From positions 6,930,044 through 6,990,043 of the forward strand of contig NC_088301.1 in assembly GCF_032854445.1 (NCBI RefSeq): a stretch of 60,000 nt of DNA. The letters run 5' to 3'. Of the stretch, positions 12,501 to 27,500 are shown in pieces. Below the pieces are notes generated by a model, which had not been told where the DNA came from, did not search any database, and saw nothing but the letters and a program-made list of their open reading frames with translations. Source of the DNA: Liolophura sinensis (taxonomy: Eukaryota; Mollusca; Polyplacophora; Chitonida; Chitonidae). Numbering within the stretch: the stretch's first letter is position 1; each line of letters begins with the position of its first letter. The position numbers and the translations under genes are program-made.

Positions 12501-15500
12501 TTACAACATGAAGTCTGCTCACGGTGGGTTGTCTTATACATATAATGTATTTCACCTGAAGTTTGGTGATGTAAAAAATGCTCTTTCAGAAGCACATAAA
12601 GGCCTTAAAATGACAATTTTGATGCCAACACTTAAGTGTTTCTTATAAAAATAATTTTGGAGTGGCACTGCAATGTGGGTGAATCAATCAGAATCAAGCA
12701 AAATGTGTCACTTGAAAAATGATAGACTTAAGGTGAAATGCAGCATTTCTGCCAACCTTTCTACTTATGTTTAGTCACCAAAGTAATCATTATTCAAGAT
12801 TTTAATCATATCTACAGGTAACAGTTTCCAGTTAAACATTTATTGAGGTGTATCTGCATGATTTTTGGATACTTTGGAATTTGGATCATTTGCATGAATA
12901 AGAATATTCACCTCCCACCCATGTTTATGTTCAGTCATTTCTTTTTGGTCAAAATCAGATTGCCGATCCAAAATGCACTGCATTTCAGTTTATGAGAAAA
13001 TATCGCAGAATGTCTGCCCTCTGTAGGATAATGTATCAAGCTTTTTAATGCAGTGAGCAGTTGGAATGTGCTTAAACACTGCTTAAGTCACATATAACCG
13101 TGTTATATGTGGTTCCTGAAACTACTTGAATTTTGTTGAAAGGTTTCCAAGATCTTTAAAGCCCTTCATAAATAGTGTGTTTTGGGATAAGCTATTGAAA
13201 GTACTTGATTTTTCAGTGTCAGGTACTATGATCTTGCACTACGTTCAAAACATATTCATAAATAAGCTACCAAAAAGGTTTTTCCGATTACCAACATGAA
13301 GGCTTGTTCTTGAAAAGAATGGTCCTTGAAAATGGTGAAAAACATAGCTTATTACATTCGAAAGTCTATAAAAACCAGTTTTTCCATTATGCTTGAACAC
13401 TAATATTGCGTTACAATACTCTTATTTAATTTATTTAAGTTTACTTATTGACATTTGGCCTTTGGCAGAGATGAAGTCAATTCACTAAATGGAGAATCCC
13501 CTGAAGCCCTTCTCAAGCGGAGAGATGACAAGATTGTGGACCTGGAGTATCTGCTAGCTAAAACACAAGAGGAAAAGGAGATGATCAGACAGCAAATCAG
13601 GTGAGTTGTTGCCTGTGTAGGTGTCACTTTGATCGCAGTTTGACATCCCCATATCTCGTCAGCTGGTAGGCCTAGTTTGCAAGTATGGATTCACGGTGTG
13701 CTGAAAGTCTGCTACAGCTTTATATAGCCTTCAGTTTAAAAACGGATAGTTGACATGACACTCCACGTGCGTAAAGGTACTGGGTAGTCATGCTTAATCT
13801 GCGTGAGTTTTCTCAAAAATTTCTATTTATCACAAAATAACGATAATAAAACAATCAACCTGTTGCAAAGTGCATGTGCTAAAATTATTATGATTACAAC
13901 TGAGGAAAACATGAACTGTTGGTGGTAGGGGCATAGACTAACTAATCAGTGAAGCGTGAGCTTGTTTGTTACATTCATGAACTGTAATTTGACATCTCCC
14001 TGATCTTCTCCTGCAGCACTAAGTCAACAACCACATCCAACGCATTGAATCCTGGGATACACTTTCCGAGCCTCGGCAAAACTTGAGGTCATTTACTGTA
14101 AATGTACCCTAATTACTCAACCTTTTCGCATATGAAAGAGCAACTTCTAGTGCACTTTATGCACATTTATAGTTATAGTTTGAAGACAAAACTACATTGG
14201 TTGGATTGGCCTATCTCAGAACTTCACAAAAGATATAATTGATCGGTGCACACAGACTAATGCCTTCAGAATATGCTTGAATAAACACCATGCAAACATG
14301 CGCCAAGGCTGAAGAATTAGAGGACCTAAATTCCTCGACCTTTTCGCATATGAAAAAGCAAATTTTAGTGCAATTTATGCACATTTACAATTAGATTTTT
14401 GGGACAAAACCACACTGGTTGGATTGTCCAATTTCTGGGCTTCACAAAAAGAATAATTTATCAGTCTACACAGAATAATGCCTTCAGAATAAGCTTGAAT
14501 AAACACCTTGCAAACATGCAAAAAAAGTTAAGGAATTATAATGTTTGAGCCCATGTAAAGTCACGTGTGTCAAAATAAAAATGCAGGAAATTGCCAAGAT
14601 GTGTGTGGCTGCCAAAAGCTGCAAAGCTTTAACATTAGTCACCTCTGTTTGTTTGTCCCCCAGCAAAAAAATCTTGGCTATGTACAATCAAAACTACTTT
14701 GCATGAGTTTTGTTGATACCAGACTTTCACTATAATATTTGTATGTTCCTTTGAATTTGTCATTTTGGCAGATATTGTATGTGCATCATCACGTGAAAAT
14801 GTTAGTAACATGACATACTTAACACAACCATATGATAGACTTTTTTTACTCTTCATAAGTTTATGTTTAATATTGTATGTAAGTCATGTATTTATCTTCT
14901 GTTTTAAAGTGTTTTGTTTACTATTGGGGAATTGTAGAGTTCAAGGGGATACAATTGACACTCTCAAAGATCAGGTGAACATGTACCAAGAAATGCTGAC
15001 AGCCAAAGATGATGTCATCATGAGCCTGACCAATCAGGTGTTTGACCTTGAAAAAGGTCAGGGGTCAAATTCCAACCAATCCTGTCTCCCCACATCGCCA
15101 CCTATGTTGAGAGTTTTCACAGATGCGACAGAGGTTGAAAGGTTAAAGGTAAACCTGAGTTCTCTTTGTTTTCATGAATATAACAAAGGATATACTGTAT
15201 TACTGATCGACTCAGTTCACAATTAAAAATCCTTTGCGGGCATATTCCCCAAAGGTGTGGTCTTGGCAGCCTATTGGAATTTGATCATAATGGTTCCAGG
15301 TTTGAAATCAACGCCTGCTCAGGTTGGCCAAGGCTAGAGGTCTGGCAGTCTGTCAGGTACCTTAAGGCCTAGGGCTAATGGTTTTCTCAGTGCTTTAACA
15401 GGCTTTCACCCCACCCACAATCCTGAGCAACCTCTTCTTCGGTACATTTTTAAAATCCACTCCATAAACAAGTTCATAAAGAGGGTACAGTGTAACTAAA

Positions 15501-18500
15501 GTTATCATCACAGAATACACAGATTTTGTTTTTGTGATATAAAACTGATATAGTTTATTTCATAAAGTTCATTTTTCTTTCATAACTGAAATAGTTCATC
15601 TCATGAATTATCATCAATATTTTCATGGACCCTTATCTAACAAACAAATGAATTAATGTGTTACTAAACTTCAAACTAACAAACAAATCATTATATATGT
15701 TAACCCGAACCCGAACCCAAAAAAACAAATCAACATTTTCATGAAAATACACTTCATTTTGTCTTGAAATGGGTTTTTTTTATCTCTGATTTACAGGACT
15801 CCTGTCAAGCATACCAGATGCAGAATAAGTTCCTGTCAAAGGAAATCCTGGAACTCACTCAGCTGAGGCAGAATGATGAGCGTAGGGAAAACCTGTTGCA
15901 GATGTATGTTCACATTTATGCTCCATTCCTCTGGAACATTTGTTTTTATTTATTTATTTAATTGGTGTTTTTCGCCGTACTCAAGAATATTTCACTTATA
16001 TGACAGCGGTCAGCATTGTAGTGGTAGGAAACCAGGGAGAGCCCAGGGGAAACCCACGACCATTTGCAGGCTGCTGGAAGACCTTCCCACTTATGGCTAG
16101 AGTGGAAGCCAGCATGAGCTGGAATTGAACTCACAGTGACTGCATTGGTTAGAGGCTCCTGGTTCTTTGCACCACACTGACGTGCTACCTCCCTCCCCCC
16201 CCCCCCAGCGACGGAGGCCCCCCATTTGTTTTTAGATGTTTCTTCTTTAAAAACTTTTTATAGTAATCTGTAATAATTGTTGAGACAGTTGATTAAAACA
16301 TGACTCACAACACTCATGGCAGCTTGGTACATCTCTTGTTGGAGTTTTTTATTTGCCATGACTTTAAAAAATTTTTCTTGTGTCAAAAGAGACAAAATCC
16401 AGTGCCAATCAAGTTGCTTTCATCATGTTCATGGAAGGCAGTTCTTGATTGTCTCTTATGTAAACTCTTATGAAATAATTTTTTTTTTGATTCCCTGCAA
16501 GAAATTGTTACATGATTGCAAAACCATGCAACAGCCAAAGGGTTTGTTAATTAGTACCTGACTGGAGTTGCAGGGGACTGTCTATGTACACCTCGTTTGT
16601 CAGGATTCAGTTGTACGGACCATGATGACTTACAGATTTTAGTTTGGGCAGTTTTGTCTATTTTCAATAAAATTATGTCTCCAGACTTAAAATTTGGTGC
16701 ATGGCTTCTCTTAAACAAGTTATAGACAAAAGTTCAAGTTCTGGGTTATTTCACCTAATTTAACACAACTATGGCTGGTTTTGTTATGTTCTGGATTTTG
16801 GCATATAATAATAGCTACACATATTATTCTGGCAACTCAAAGTGGAAGATAACATGTATTTGTTTTTTTTTTCAATACTTCCAGTCTTCCATTGTTAAGT
16901 GTATCCTGCTTCGTTCATTGTAAACAAGGAATTTCATTTCTTGGTGATAAGCTTGTATTTAGATACACCAAGTGACATATAGCTTTACCAAGAGGAAGGC
17001 AATGATGAGCTTTCTCTCTCTACAAAAGGGCCTCTGGCAAGAGCAGATTGTTCAATTTGACAGAGCTACCTTAAAATAAAAGTTTCATTAAAATTGTTTA
17101 AAAATTTGCATCAAAAGTGGCAGAAAGCACCAAACACATAGCCTTTTCTGTATGTATATATATATATATATATATGTTAACTTTGAACTGATTAATGCTT
17201 TGTGTAATTTTTTTATTTTATTTTATTATTTTTTTTAATAACCTGTGTGACTGCCAATTGGTTGTGTGAGTGAATGGAGGGCCTCAGGGAAGATCAATAC
17301 TGTCATATTGACTGAGTTTGTTACCCTCTGAAAATACCTCATTACTTCATTTCGTTAACAGGCAGTATGCAAACCTGGAGGCGACATTCTATCAGACTCG
17401 AAGCAAGTACTTGTTCCTGCTGAATGAGTTGAAAACACCTGTCAGAGGTAAGGGGGATAACTCAGGCGTGTCAGGTGCCAGGGCAGCCAATTGTTTGACA
17501 CTCGTTGTCGTCTATTACACTGTATTTCTTTAGCACATGTGCATACAGGATATTATATATATACTTAGGCACCTCTGGGCTTAATTTTACAAAGATGTCA
17601 TGCACGTATGATAATCGCACGCATAGGAGAATGGTACAATAAATGTGACGTACAAAATATCGCATGACAAATGTACGATAAGAAAATGGTGTGCGCCTCT
17701 GTGTGAAACTTGGCCCAGGCGTGCAACACTGTGTTTAAGAAACAGATAGATTGATAAAGTTACACCGATTGAATCAGTCTGCAGTTGAACAAAAGTTTAG
17801 TTGTGGAAACTGACCTAAGTGATCGCACAGGATATGGGTGTTGTAGATAGAAGAAGTTGAGGAAGTGGGTACTTGATACCCATTTTTATCTCGCTTGTAC
17901 AAAGTTTAGATGGAGCTTATGTCATACCCGGAGCGTCGGTGTTGGTATCAGCATCCAATAACAGGTAATGCAATGTTAAATACAATGTTAGGGGTGGTAT
18001 CTTAAAAAGTACTGCATGTATCAAGATCAGGTTTCGCACAGATATAGAGCACTGTAATTTACAAAATTCATGACTTAGTGTTCTATGTATTAGAATCAGC
18101 TCTAACGTACACAGAGGTGAAAATGTAGGTCAGACACTTGACAAATAAAAAAATATAAAAAAATATTACAATGTTTAAAGACAGGATTGGTAACAGCACA
18201 CCCATCTTGACTGTATGATCCGCGTGTGATGTGAACATCTTACTCCGATATTACCCCCTTCGTATGCAGATGGTCAGACCCACATCCGTGCCAGATATTT
18301 CGTTACGATTGAGCAGTACTGAACAGCTGTGGTAGCTGTGGCAGTTGCCCCTGACAAAGATGGTAGCTGTTTTTGTTTCAGCTGTCATGGCTGTAGCTTT
18401 AATTGTGAGGAAGTTTGTCAAGGACCTGCCAAAGGTCAGTGGTTTACTCCAAGCACTTCGGTTTCCTCTTCCTGTAAACCTGATCATTATATAACTGAAA

Positions 18501-21500
18501 ACTTCATCCATCCTAGTGGAGGCTATTTTCATGAAGCTAATAAATACAAGCAGAACCACCAAGTAAATTAGTAGCTGTTTATGACAGATTTGAAGCTTAC
18601 ATTTAGTGATATAGTGGTAAAAGCGAAGGCTTTGGTCTCAAAGGACGTAGGTTCAAATCCCAACGTTTTCGCTCCATCACATGTGTCTTTATTCCTTGCA
18701 TATGTCTAACCCCAAAACATAGAATTCAGGTATGATTTACCAGCATTGCTCGTTTACTGCGATGTTTAGGCAGGTTTTGTTGTATTTACAGATAAATACA
18801 TGAATATTCATGAATAATATTTAGTTTGGAAGAAATTTAATTTTTTACTTAGTAAAAGATGTCTTTTACATTGAATTCATTGTTTAAGTAAATCAGCTGA
18901 AAACAGCTTATGATTGATGTAAGAAGTAGGCTGTCCTTAAAGAGTAGACTGTCCTTAAAGAGTAGACTGTCCTTAAAGGTTATTCATGTCGGGACAGACA
19001 TGTGCATCTGTCACATGACCTAAGTTCATTCCCAGTAATACTATGCACATCCTTTATCAACGTACTTAGATCAATATGTGTAGGTGTGGAGTGTATTGAT
19101 TGGAAGTCCCAGATGGTCAATGTGTGAATGGAGGATCTTATAGACCACTTAGACGCACATTCAGTTTTCAAAAGACATACAGGAGTTCAAAATGTAACAA
19201 GTGTCATACTAAGCTGAGTTGACCTTATTTGTGTCAAAGTGTTGACTGTTAAACTGAAATTTGGGTCTCGCTGAATCTGATCATTATTGTATTTGATTGG
19301 TGTGTAACATAATCTTTAAGAGTATTTCACTCATGTGATCATGGTCAGTTTAGAAAGCCAGTGTATTAAAGCCACTTTGGCCTTGCCCCCCACCCCCCAC
19401 CCCCAATTAGCCTCTTAATGAGGCCAAATCTTCAGTGTGACTTAGAGTGGAATTGTATGATACGAAACATGTGGTACATGTTTATAGGTTACTGGTTTAG
19501 ATGCGGCTTGTCAGCGATAAGAAATGACAACCTACTGTATTTGACCTACATTTGTGTCCCAAAAAGTGCATTTTTTAAAAAGAACTCTCGAAAGTGTAAA
19601 ATAAAAATTTGAAGGTCATAAAATACTACTTTGGTGCTGAAGCATTTTTTCATTAGGATGTCATCTTGCCTTCAAAACAAATGCCAAAGACCATTTCTGA
19701 GGTCAATAGAATTCCCAGTAAAATGAGAATCTTTAATTCATGGATGAAATTTTAGGTCAAGATATTATTCCATGAAACTTTATTAAAATGTCTTAAAAAG
19801 CTGATGTTAGCCCTGTTTGATTCTTCCTTAATACAAGATTCACTTTGTTTAACAACCCTCATCCCCCAACCCACACTTTATAATTATATTCATGCATGTA
19901 TTTTGTAGGTGGTTTTAGTTAGTTCTGGCCTTTTGCAGGGTGATTTATAAAGCAGTTTTGTTTAAGGACAGATCATGTGTTTTGTAGGTGCTTTTAGTCG
20001 GTTCTGGCCTTTTGCAGAGTGATTTATAAAGCAGTTTTGTTTAAGGACAGATCATGTGTTTTGTAGGTGCTTTTAGTTAGTTCTGGCCTTTTGCAGGGTG
20101 ATTTATAAAGCAGTTTTGTTTGGTGGCAGAACATGTAATTTGTAGGTGCTTTTAGTTGGTTCTGGCCTTTTGCAGAGTGATTTATAAAGCAGTTTTGTTT
20201 AAGGACAGATCATGTGTTTTGTAGGTGCTTTTAGTCGGTTCTGGCCTTTTGCAGAGTGATTTATAAAGCAGTTTTGTTTAAGGACAGATCATGTGTTTTG
20301 TAGGTGCTTTTAGTCAGTTCTGGCCTTTTGCAGAGTGATTTATAAAGCAGTTTTGTTTGGTGGCAGAACATGTAATTTGTAGGTGCTTTTAGTTGGTTCT
20401 GGCCTTTTGCAGAGTGATTTATAAAGCAGTTTTGTTTAAGGACAGATCATGTGTTTTGTAGGTGCTTTTAGTCGGTTCTGGCCTTTTGCAGAGTGATTTA
20501 TAAAGCAGTTTTGTTTAAGGACAGATCATGTGTTTTGTAGGTGCTTTTAGTCGGTTCTGGCCTTTTGCAGAGTGATTTATAAAGCAGTTTTGTTTAAGGA
20601 CAGATCATGTGTTTTGTAGGTGCTTTTAGTCGGTTCTGGCCTTTTGCAGGGTGATTTATAAAGCAGTTTTGTTTGGTGGCAGAACATGTAATTTGTAGGT
20701 GCTTTTAGTTGGTTCTGGCCTTTTGCAGAGTGATTTATAAAGCAGTTTTGTTTGGGGACAGGACATGTATTTCCTTGTGAATTACCCTGCTTTAACTCAA
20801 TGCAATAAACATTTAATAATGTTGCTAATAGCGTCCAAATCTAGACGATGAAAGGCAGGCATTCCTGAGGGCACTTTTGACGGCTGAATAGACTGCCTTG
20901 AGTCATTTTTGGTGTGCTTTGAGGTTAAAATGAGATCAGTGTATCAGGCTGGATTATTGAATCTAGATCACGTTTTCTGTATTGCAGCTGAGTAACTATG
21001 GAATGAGTTAGACTCATTGTGTTTGGAGTCCAGCTCTTGATACATCTAGTTTGGCTGCAACTTTAAATCAGAGGTATTGTCCAATGTCAGTTGTCAAGGA
21101 CAGTGGTTTGGCCAAAATCCTGACCTCCATCATAAGTGTATATGTGAAACATTCTAGAGTGTAACAGTTCATCGATCAGCACCAATCAGATTAGAGGACT
21201 TTCTTGGAAAACTCATCACCTGATCTTGAGTTTATTTTGAGACGGATCTCTTTTGATCTCGTAAATATTTTCTGCCAATCAGATTAAAGGACTTTCTTAG
21301 AAAGCTGATCACCTGATGTTGAGTTTGAGACTTATCTCAGTTGATCTGGTAAATAATTCCTGGGGGTGGGGGGTGGGGGGGAGATTGGTAAGGTTGCTTG
21401 TGAAAACACAGACTTGGATAGAGCTGAGGCCGTATTTAGTTAATTTTGTGTTTCCTAACAGAATATGGGAGCATTTAACATGCAAACGTTGTGTTGTTTT

Positions 21501-24500
21501 CGTACTCTTGTCATGCTTGTAGTGAATTGTAGTTTTGCATGTACTAACTAGAGGTAGCCGCTGAGCACGCACTGCCTGGGGTCAAGATAAAATAGAAAAT
21601 GAAATTCAACATACACAATAATAGTTGTTACAATTGGTCCTATTTTTCTGTTTATTATTTATACATCCATGAAATCCCAGTATTTCCTTCACTGATAAAA
21701 ATGATATCTTCACTAGTTAGATATCACATTTGTTATTACATTTTGCTATTACACTGCTGGAGACCTTGACCCATGGACCATGCCTCATGGACCATATCAC
21801 AAGACCGAGCAATATATAGTTCGCTAAAAAAAGAGGTAGAAATTCTTCATGTGCTTAATTTACATAAATACCTATATTTCATTAGCATTAAGCACCTTTG
21901 TAGAATGTATAATTACTTACAGACAGCGTTTAAAACACTAAACAGGTTTTGTGAGCTCGGACATGAAAATGTCAGGATATAAATAATAAATAGAATATTG
22001 CACAGTGAAGGTTGAATACCATAACTATTGTTCTCGTGAAAGGTAAAAATGATAACCCACTCAGACAATATTTATGGTATTCAACCTTCACTGTGCAATA
22101 TCCTCTATTTCATGAATTTAAAAGGTCGTGTGGTAGAAAAACACCCATGTGAACCTCTGAAGAAGGTGATTAACAAGAAACACAAAATCAGTTGATCACA
22201 GCCTTATGCCCTTGTTCCTTAAATGCTATAGCTGATATAAAACTATCCGTATGCATCTAGATGTGTTTATTACATGGTGGATGTTAACAGAAAGGTATAC
22301 ATTTTATAGCACATGATTAGAACATATGGTATAGATTTCTTAAATGATAAAAGGATTCTCTTCCTTCAGTCATTCCTATGTATATGTCTACTAATGTAAT
22401 ATTACTGTGTTGCCATGGTTTCGTAGAAGGATTTACCTGTTGGCAACACTATCGATTCAAAATTGAAATATTTACTTTAGCTTTCATGCAAGAAGTGTTC
22501 AAGCTACTGTATATTTTAAAAAAATTGCTCTGTGAGAAGGCATTAATGTGAATATTCAGTATGTTACAAGTTGAACTGGATATGCAGGGACCAATAATCA
22601 GATGTATTATCAGTATCATATGTCAAGAACATGCAACTTTGCCATATGTGTCACGGGATATTTTACATGGTATGGTATTGGCATTTTTAACTCTCAGTCG
22701 GTCGAGGATGGCTGAGCTCTACCAAGCTATGGTTTAGTGAATTGATCTACAGACTATAATAAGCTAGTCCAGGGAGAGAGCTGAACAGCTGGTCAGGCCC
22801 TGACCTGGGAGCAGTGCTGTGACGTACATGGTGATATTTGTCAACAGTTAAAAGGCCCTCTGTTAGAACATATGTCACAGTTGTGAGTAGCATAAAGCCC
22901 TAGGTTACAGCCATGTTTGTCTGGAAATTTGATGTGGTTTAAAGTCCAGGATAGCCAGAAAGTTCCTCTGATGTCGATTGGAATTTTGTGATGTATTAAT
23001 TGGCAGATTTATATTGGGCTGCATGATTGTTTAAGGTGGCCAAAATGTTTGCTAAACTTGCTGAGGGAACAGTGACTGAAAACTTTGACTTGCTGACAAA
23101 ATTTGTGAGTCTTCAGATCACTGAATTTCAACTTGAATTTCATAGAGAGTTTTTGAATGATGAAGAAATAACGAGTGGACGGACTGCACCCAGCTTGAAG
23201 TCCAGCTGGAGTGGACTCTTGACCAAGCTCAAAACCTCAGGATTTTTGAATTCATCAGCAAAAGCTGAAAAGTTTACGCTTAACAAAAATTGCAGTTTAA
23301 AAACAGGTAGGTTTTTTTTAAATTGAAATCTTGTTACAGATCAGTTATTTTCTTCTGATATAGCTGGCCATATCTGTTTGTCATTTTAATTGCATAACCA
23401 TAAATGTACATATACATGTGGGTCTAGTGTAACATAGAAACTTTATTGTGTTGTTTTGTGGGCATGTGAAAACATTTTAGAAGTATATACATATGTTTCT
23501 GTTTTCAACATTTTAAATATATACCGATTAAAATTACCCTCTCTCTGCATTTTCCCTGTAAATTGTTCGGTTTTCATTGTCTATTTCTGCTAAGCTCTCT
23601 AATTGACTTTACTCAGTGTTCATTATTAATGTACCCCACCCAGTAGAGGTTTATATGTCTTTGCTGATGTCTGCCTGTCTGTCTGTCTGTCTGTCTGTCT
23701 GTCAACAGCTAGTTTTGCATAGATTTGGATGAACCTTTGTGTACACCGTGGCCCTCGATCAAGTATTATCCATTGTATTTTGGGTGGGGGTCTGGGACAG
23801 GTATTTTTTACATAATTTTTCACTGTTGAGAGATAGGACATAAATCCAGAGTGTAGTCTGTAAATTTATTTGATGTGATTTGCAGGATTTTCATTTTGAG
23901 TGCCTTTTTGGAATTTCTGGAATTGTGCATATATGTATACACTTGCTTCGTATGTTCTAATATTTACTTCTGCAGTATTGTAAAATATATATTGAATATA
24001 TTGAAATTATTATACATTATTGAAAACACCCCAGAGGAGGATTATGAAACTGACAGGCTACATTGAGTAAGCAAACCTTTAGGTCAAGTTTAAATAAAGC
24101 CTCAGATTCATACATTTAGCATATTTAATTCAATTCTATGATTCTCATTGGTTATGGCTTTCTGTGCAGTGACCACTCTAAAATTTTTGTGTGCAGGTCA
24201 TATTACCTGAAATTAAGGATGAATTGTGCATTTAGTCAGATCTCAGCATAAGTTTTGCATATTTTCTGAATTCTGATTGGTCACAGCTTTCTATGTAATG
24301 AGTGCTTCAAATACTGTGTGATTTTGATGAAATGTTTTGTTCTTTTTCATTTTTGTGTGCTACATCGGATAGTTGCTTCAAATATTGTCCGAGTTTGTTA
24401 AACTTTAAGGAACCTTGGATTAAGATTGAAATCCAACCAGCTATTTTTAGTGCATATTTAACAGTTTTCTTCTTTCTGATTGGTTGCTTTTTTTTCATGA

Positions 24501-27500
24501 TATAACTTCTCAACGTAATTTGTCTGAATTTGAAAACCACCCTAATTCTTCTACCTTGTCAACCAAAACTGCGACCAATATTTTGAAATGTTTTGAGAAA
24601 ACTAATTTGCACAGTTTTATGAAGCTTTAGACACAAACAAATCATTTTTAACATCATTTTCATAATAATTTTATGCATTAATTCCAATAAAAAAGTGCTT
24701 TATATATTTGAAATGTTTAAGATTTACAGTAGCTGGATTCGTGCATATTTTTGAGCATTTTTTTTTATTTTCAGCAATCATTGGTTTTTGTACAATATTG
24801 GCCTCAAATATTGTTAGAATTTGATGAAATTTTGTGCGCATGCAGTTTTATTTTGTTGCCCCTCATATCAAGATCAGTGTATTTTTTGGTCTGAACATCT
24901 AAATATATCTGAATGATATGATTTATGATTATCGTGAGCACGGTCAAGGTGAGTGATACTCAGAATCTTTGATTCTAACTCATCTCGTTAGTACCGTTTA
25001 TACTTTTGTATTGTGCTGACATATCCATCCATATCCACCCGTTCTCCAGATGGTTCAAGTAGCATTTGGTTTGGAATTTAGGTTTAGATTTAATTGGGAG
25101 TACTTTATCACCAGATTGAGAAGTTGTCCAATCTTCAGGACATAGTAAGAGCCAAAACTGATACAGTATTGATTTTCAGCATTTCTCCAAAAAAAAAAAT
25201 TTTATGGCATGTGTTGAATAGGTTAACCCTCCTCAATCCATGGGGTAAAGTTAACACCGGGTTAGAGCCAATTTAACCCAGGGTTAACAGATTTAACCCA
25301 GGGTCAGTGCCTAACACCCCTTTGAACAACCAGGCCTTGGGTGAAAGTTAACCCAGGGTTAGCGGATTTAACTAAGGGTCAGTGGCTAACACCCCTTTGA
25401 ACAACCAGGCCTTGGGTGAAAGTTAACCCAGGGCTAGCAGATCTAACCCAGGGTCAGTGGCTAACACCCCTTTGAACAACCAGGCCTTGGGTGAAGGTTA
25501 ACCCAGGGTTAGCGGATTTAACCCAGGGTCAGTGGCTAACGCCCCTTTGAACAACCAGGCCTTGGGTGAAAGTTAACCCAGGGTTAGCGGATTTAACCCA
25601 GGGTCAGTGGCTAACACCCCTTTGAACAACCAGGCCTTGGGTGAAAGTTAACCCAGGGCTAGCAGATCTGACCCAGGGTCAGTGGCTAACACCCCTTTGA
25701 ACAACCAGGCCTTGGGTGAAAGTTAACCCAGGGCTAGCAGATTTAACTAAGGGTCAGTGGCTAACGCCCCTTTGAACAACCAGGCCTTGGGTGAAAGTTA
25801 ACCCAGGGCTAGCGGATCTAACCCAGGGTCAGTGGCTAACACCCCTTAGAACAACCAGGCCTTGGGTGAAGGTTAACCCAGGGTTAGCGGATTTAACCCA
25901 GGGTCAGTGGCTAACGCCCCTTTGAACAACCAGGCCTTGGGTGAAAGTTAACCCAGGGCTAGCGGATCTAACCCAGGGTCAGTGGCTAACACCCCTTAGA
26001 ACAACCAGGCCTTGGGTGAAAGTTAACCCAGGGCTAGCAGATCTAACCCAGGGTCAGTGGCTAACACCCCTTTGAACAACCAGGCCTTGGGTGAAGGTTA
26101 ACCCAGGGTTAGCGGATTTAACCCAGGGTCAGTGGCTAACACCCCTTTGAACAACCAGGCCTTGGGTGAAAGTTAACCCAGGGCTAGGAGATTTAACTAA
26201 GGGTCAGTGCCTAACGCCCCTTTGAACAACCAGGCCTTGGGTGAAAGTTAACCCAGGGCTAGCGGATCTAACCCAGGGTCAGTGGCTAACACCCCTTAGA
26301 ACAACCACGCCTTGGGTGAAGGTTAACCCAGGGTTAGCGGATTTAACCCAGGGTCAGTGGCTAACACCCCTTTGAACAACCAGGCCTTGGGTGAAAGTTA
26401 ACCCAGGGTTAGCGGATCTAACCCAGGGTCAGTGGCTAACACCCCTTAGAACAACCAGGCCTTGGGTGAAGGTTAACCCAGGGTTAGCGGATTTAACCCA
26501 GGGTCAGTGGCTAACGCCCCTTTGAACAACCAGGCCTTGGGTGAAAGTTAACCCAGGGCTAGCGGATCTAACCCAGGGTCAGTGGCTAACACCCCTTAGA
26601 ACAACCAGGCCTTGGGTGAAGGTTAACCCAGGGTTAGCGGATTTAACCCAGGGTCAGTGGCTAACGCCCCTTTGAACAACCAGGCCTTGGGTGAAAGTTA
26701 ACCCAGGGCTAGTGGATCTAACCCAGGGTCAGTGGCTAACACCCCTTAGAACAACCAGGCCTTGGGCGAGAGTTAACCCAGGGTTAACATATTTAACCCA
26801 GGGTCAGTGGCTAACACCCCTTAGAACAACCAGGCCTTGGGTGAAAGTTAACCCAGGGTTAGTGGATCTAACCAAGGGTCAGTGGCTAACACCCCTTTGA
26901 ACAACCAGGCCTTGGGTGAAGGTTAACCCAGGGTTAGCGGATTTAACCCAGGGTCAGTGGCTAACGCCCCTTTGAACAACCAGGCCTTGGGTGAAAGTTA
27001 ACCCAGGGCTAGCGGATCTAACCCAGGGTCAGTGGCTAACACCCCTTAGAACAACCAGGCCTTGGGTGAAGGTTAACCCAGGGTTAGCGGATTTAACCCA
27101 GGGTCAGTGGCTAACGCCCCTTTGAACAACCAGGCCTTGGGTGAAAGTTAACCCAGGGCTAGTGGATCTAACCCAGGGTCAGTGGCTAACACCCCTTAGA
27201 ACAACCAGGCCTTGGGCGAGAGTTAACCCAGGGTTAACATATTTAACCCAGGGTCAGTGGCTAACACCCCTTTGAACAACCAGGCCTTGGGTGAAAGTTA
27301 ACCCAGGGTTAGTGGATCTAACCAAGGGTCAGTGGCTAACACCCCTTTGAACAACCAGGCCTTGGGTGAAGGTTAACCCAGGGTTAGCGGATTTAACCCA
27401 GGGTCAGTGGCTAACGCCCCTTTGAACAACCAGGCCTTGGGTGAAAGTTAACCCAGGGCTAGCGGATCTAACCCAGGGTCAGTGGCTAACACCCCTTAGA

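Larger units (their letters stand above)
20771..25200 (+). other. intron 9, middle part
   Basis: Contains a SINE-like remnant (21075-21195), a two-copy ~92-bp direct repeat (21183-21350, CAATCAGATTA-AGGACTTTCTT) and a foldback element (21995-22101). Also present are the candidate exon at 23045-23306 and a (CTGT)n microsatellite near 23672-23703. 24130-24870 holds diverged TTGTGTGC/GATTGGT blocks. Otherwise AT-rich and unique. Confidence 0.5.

Noticed and set aside
14765-14937. N-terminal hydrophobic extension of the exon 7 frame
   Set aside because: It is intron sequence read through upstream of a clear GTAG|AG acceptor; the hydrophobic stretch is T-rich intron, not a membrane segment.
18606-18675. 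tRNA gene (TATAGTGGTAAAAGCG and GGTTCAAATCC look like A and B boxes)
   Set aside because: The 3' acceptor strand has no matching 5' strand and the T stem has a mismatch; more likely a tRNA or SINE relic.
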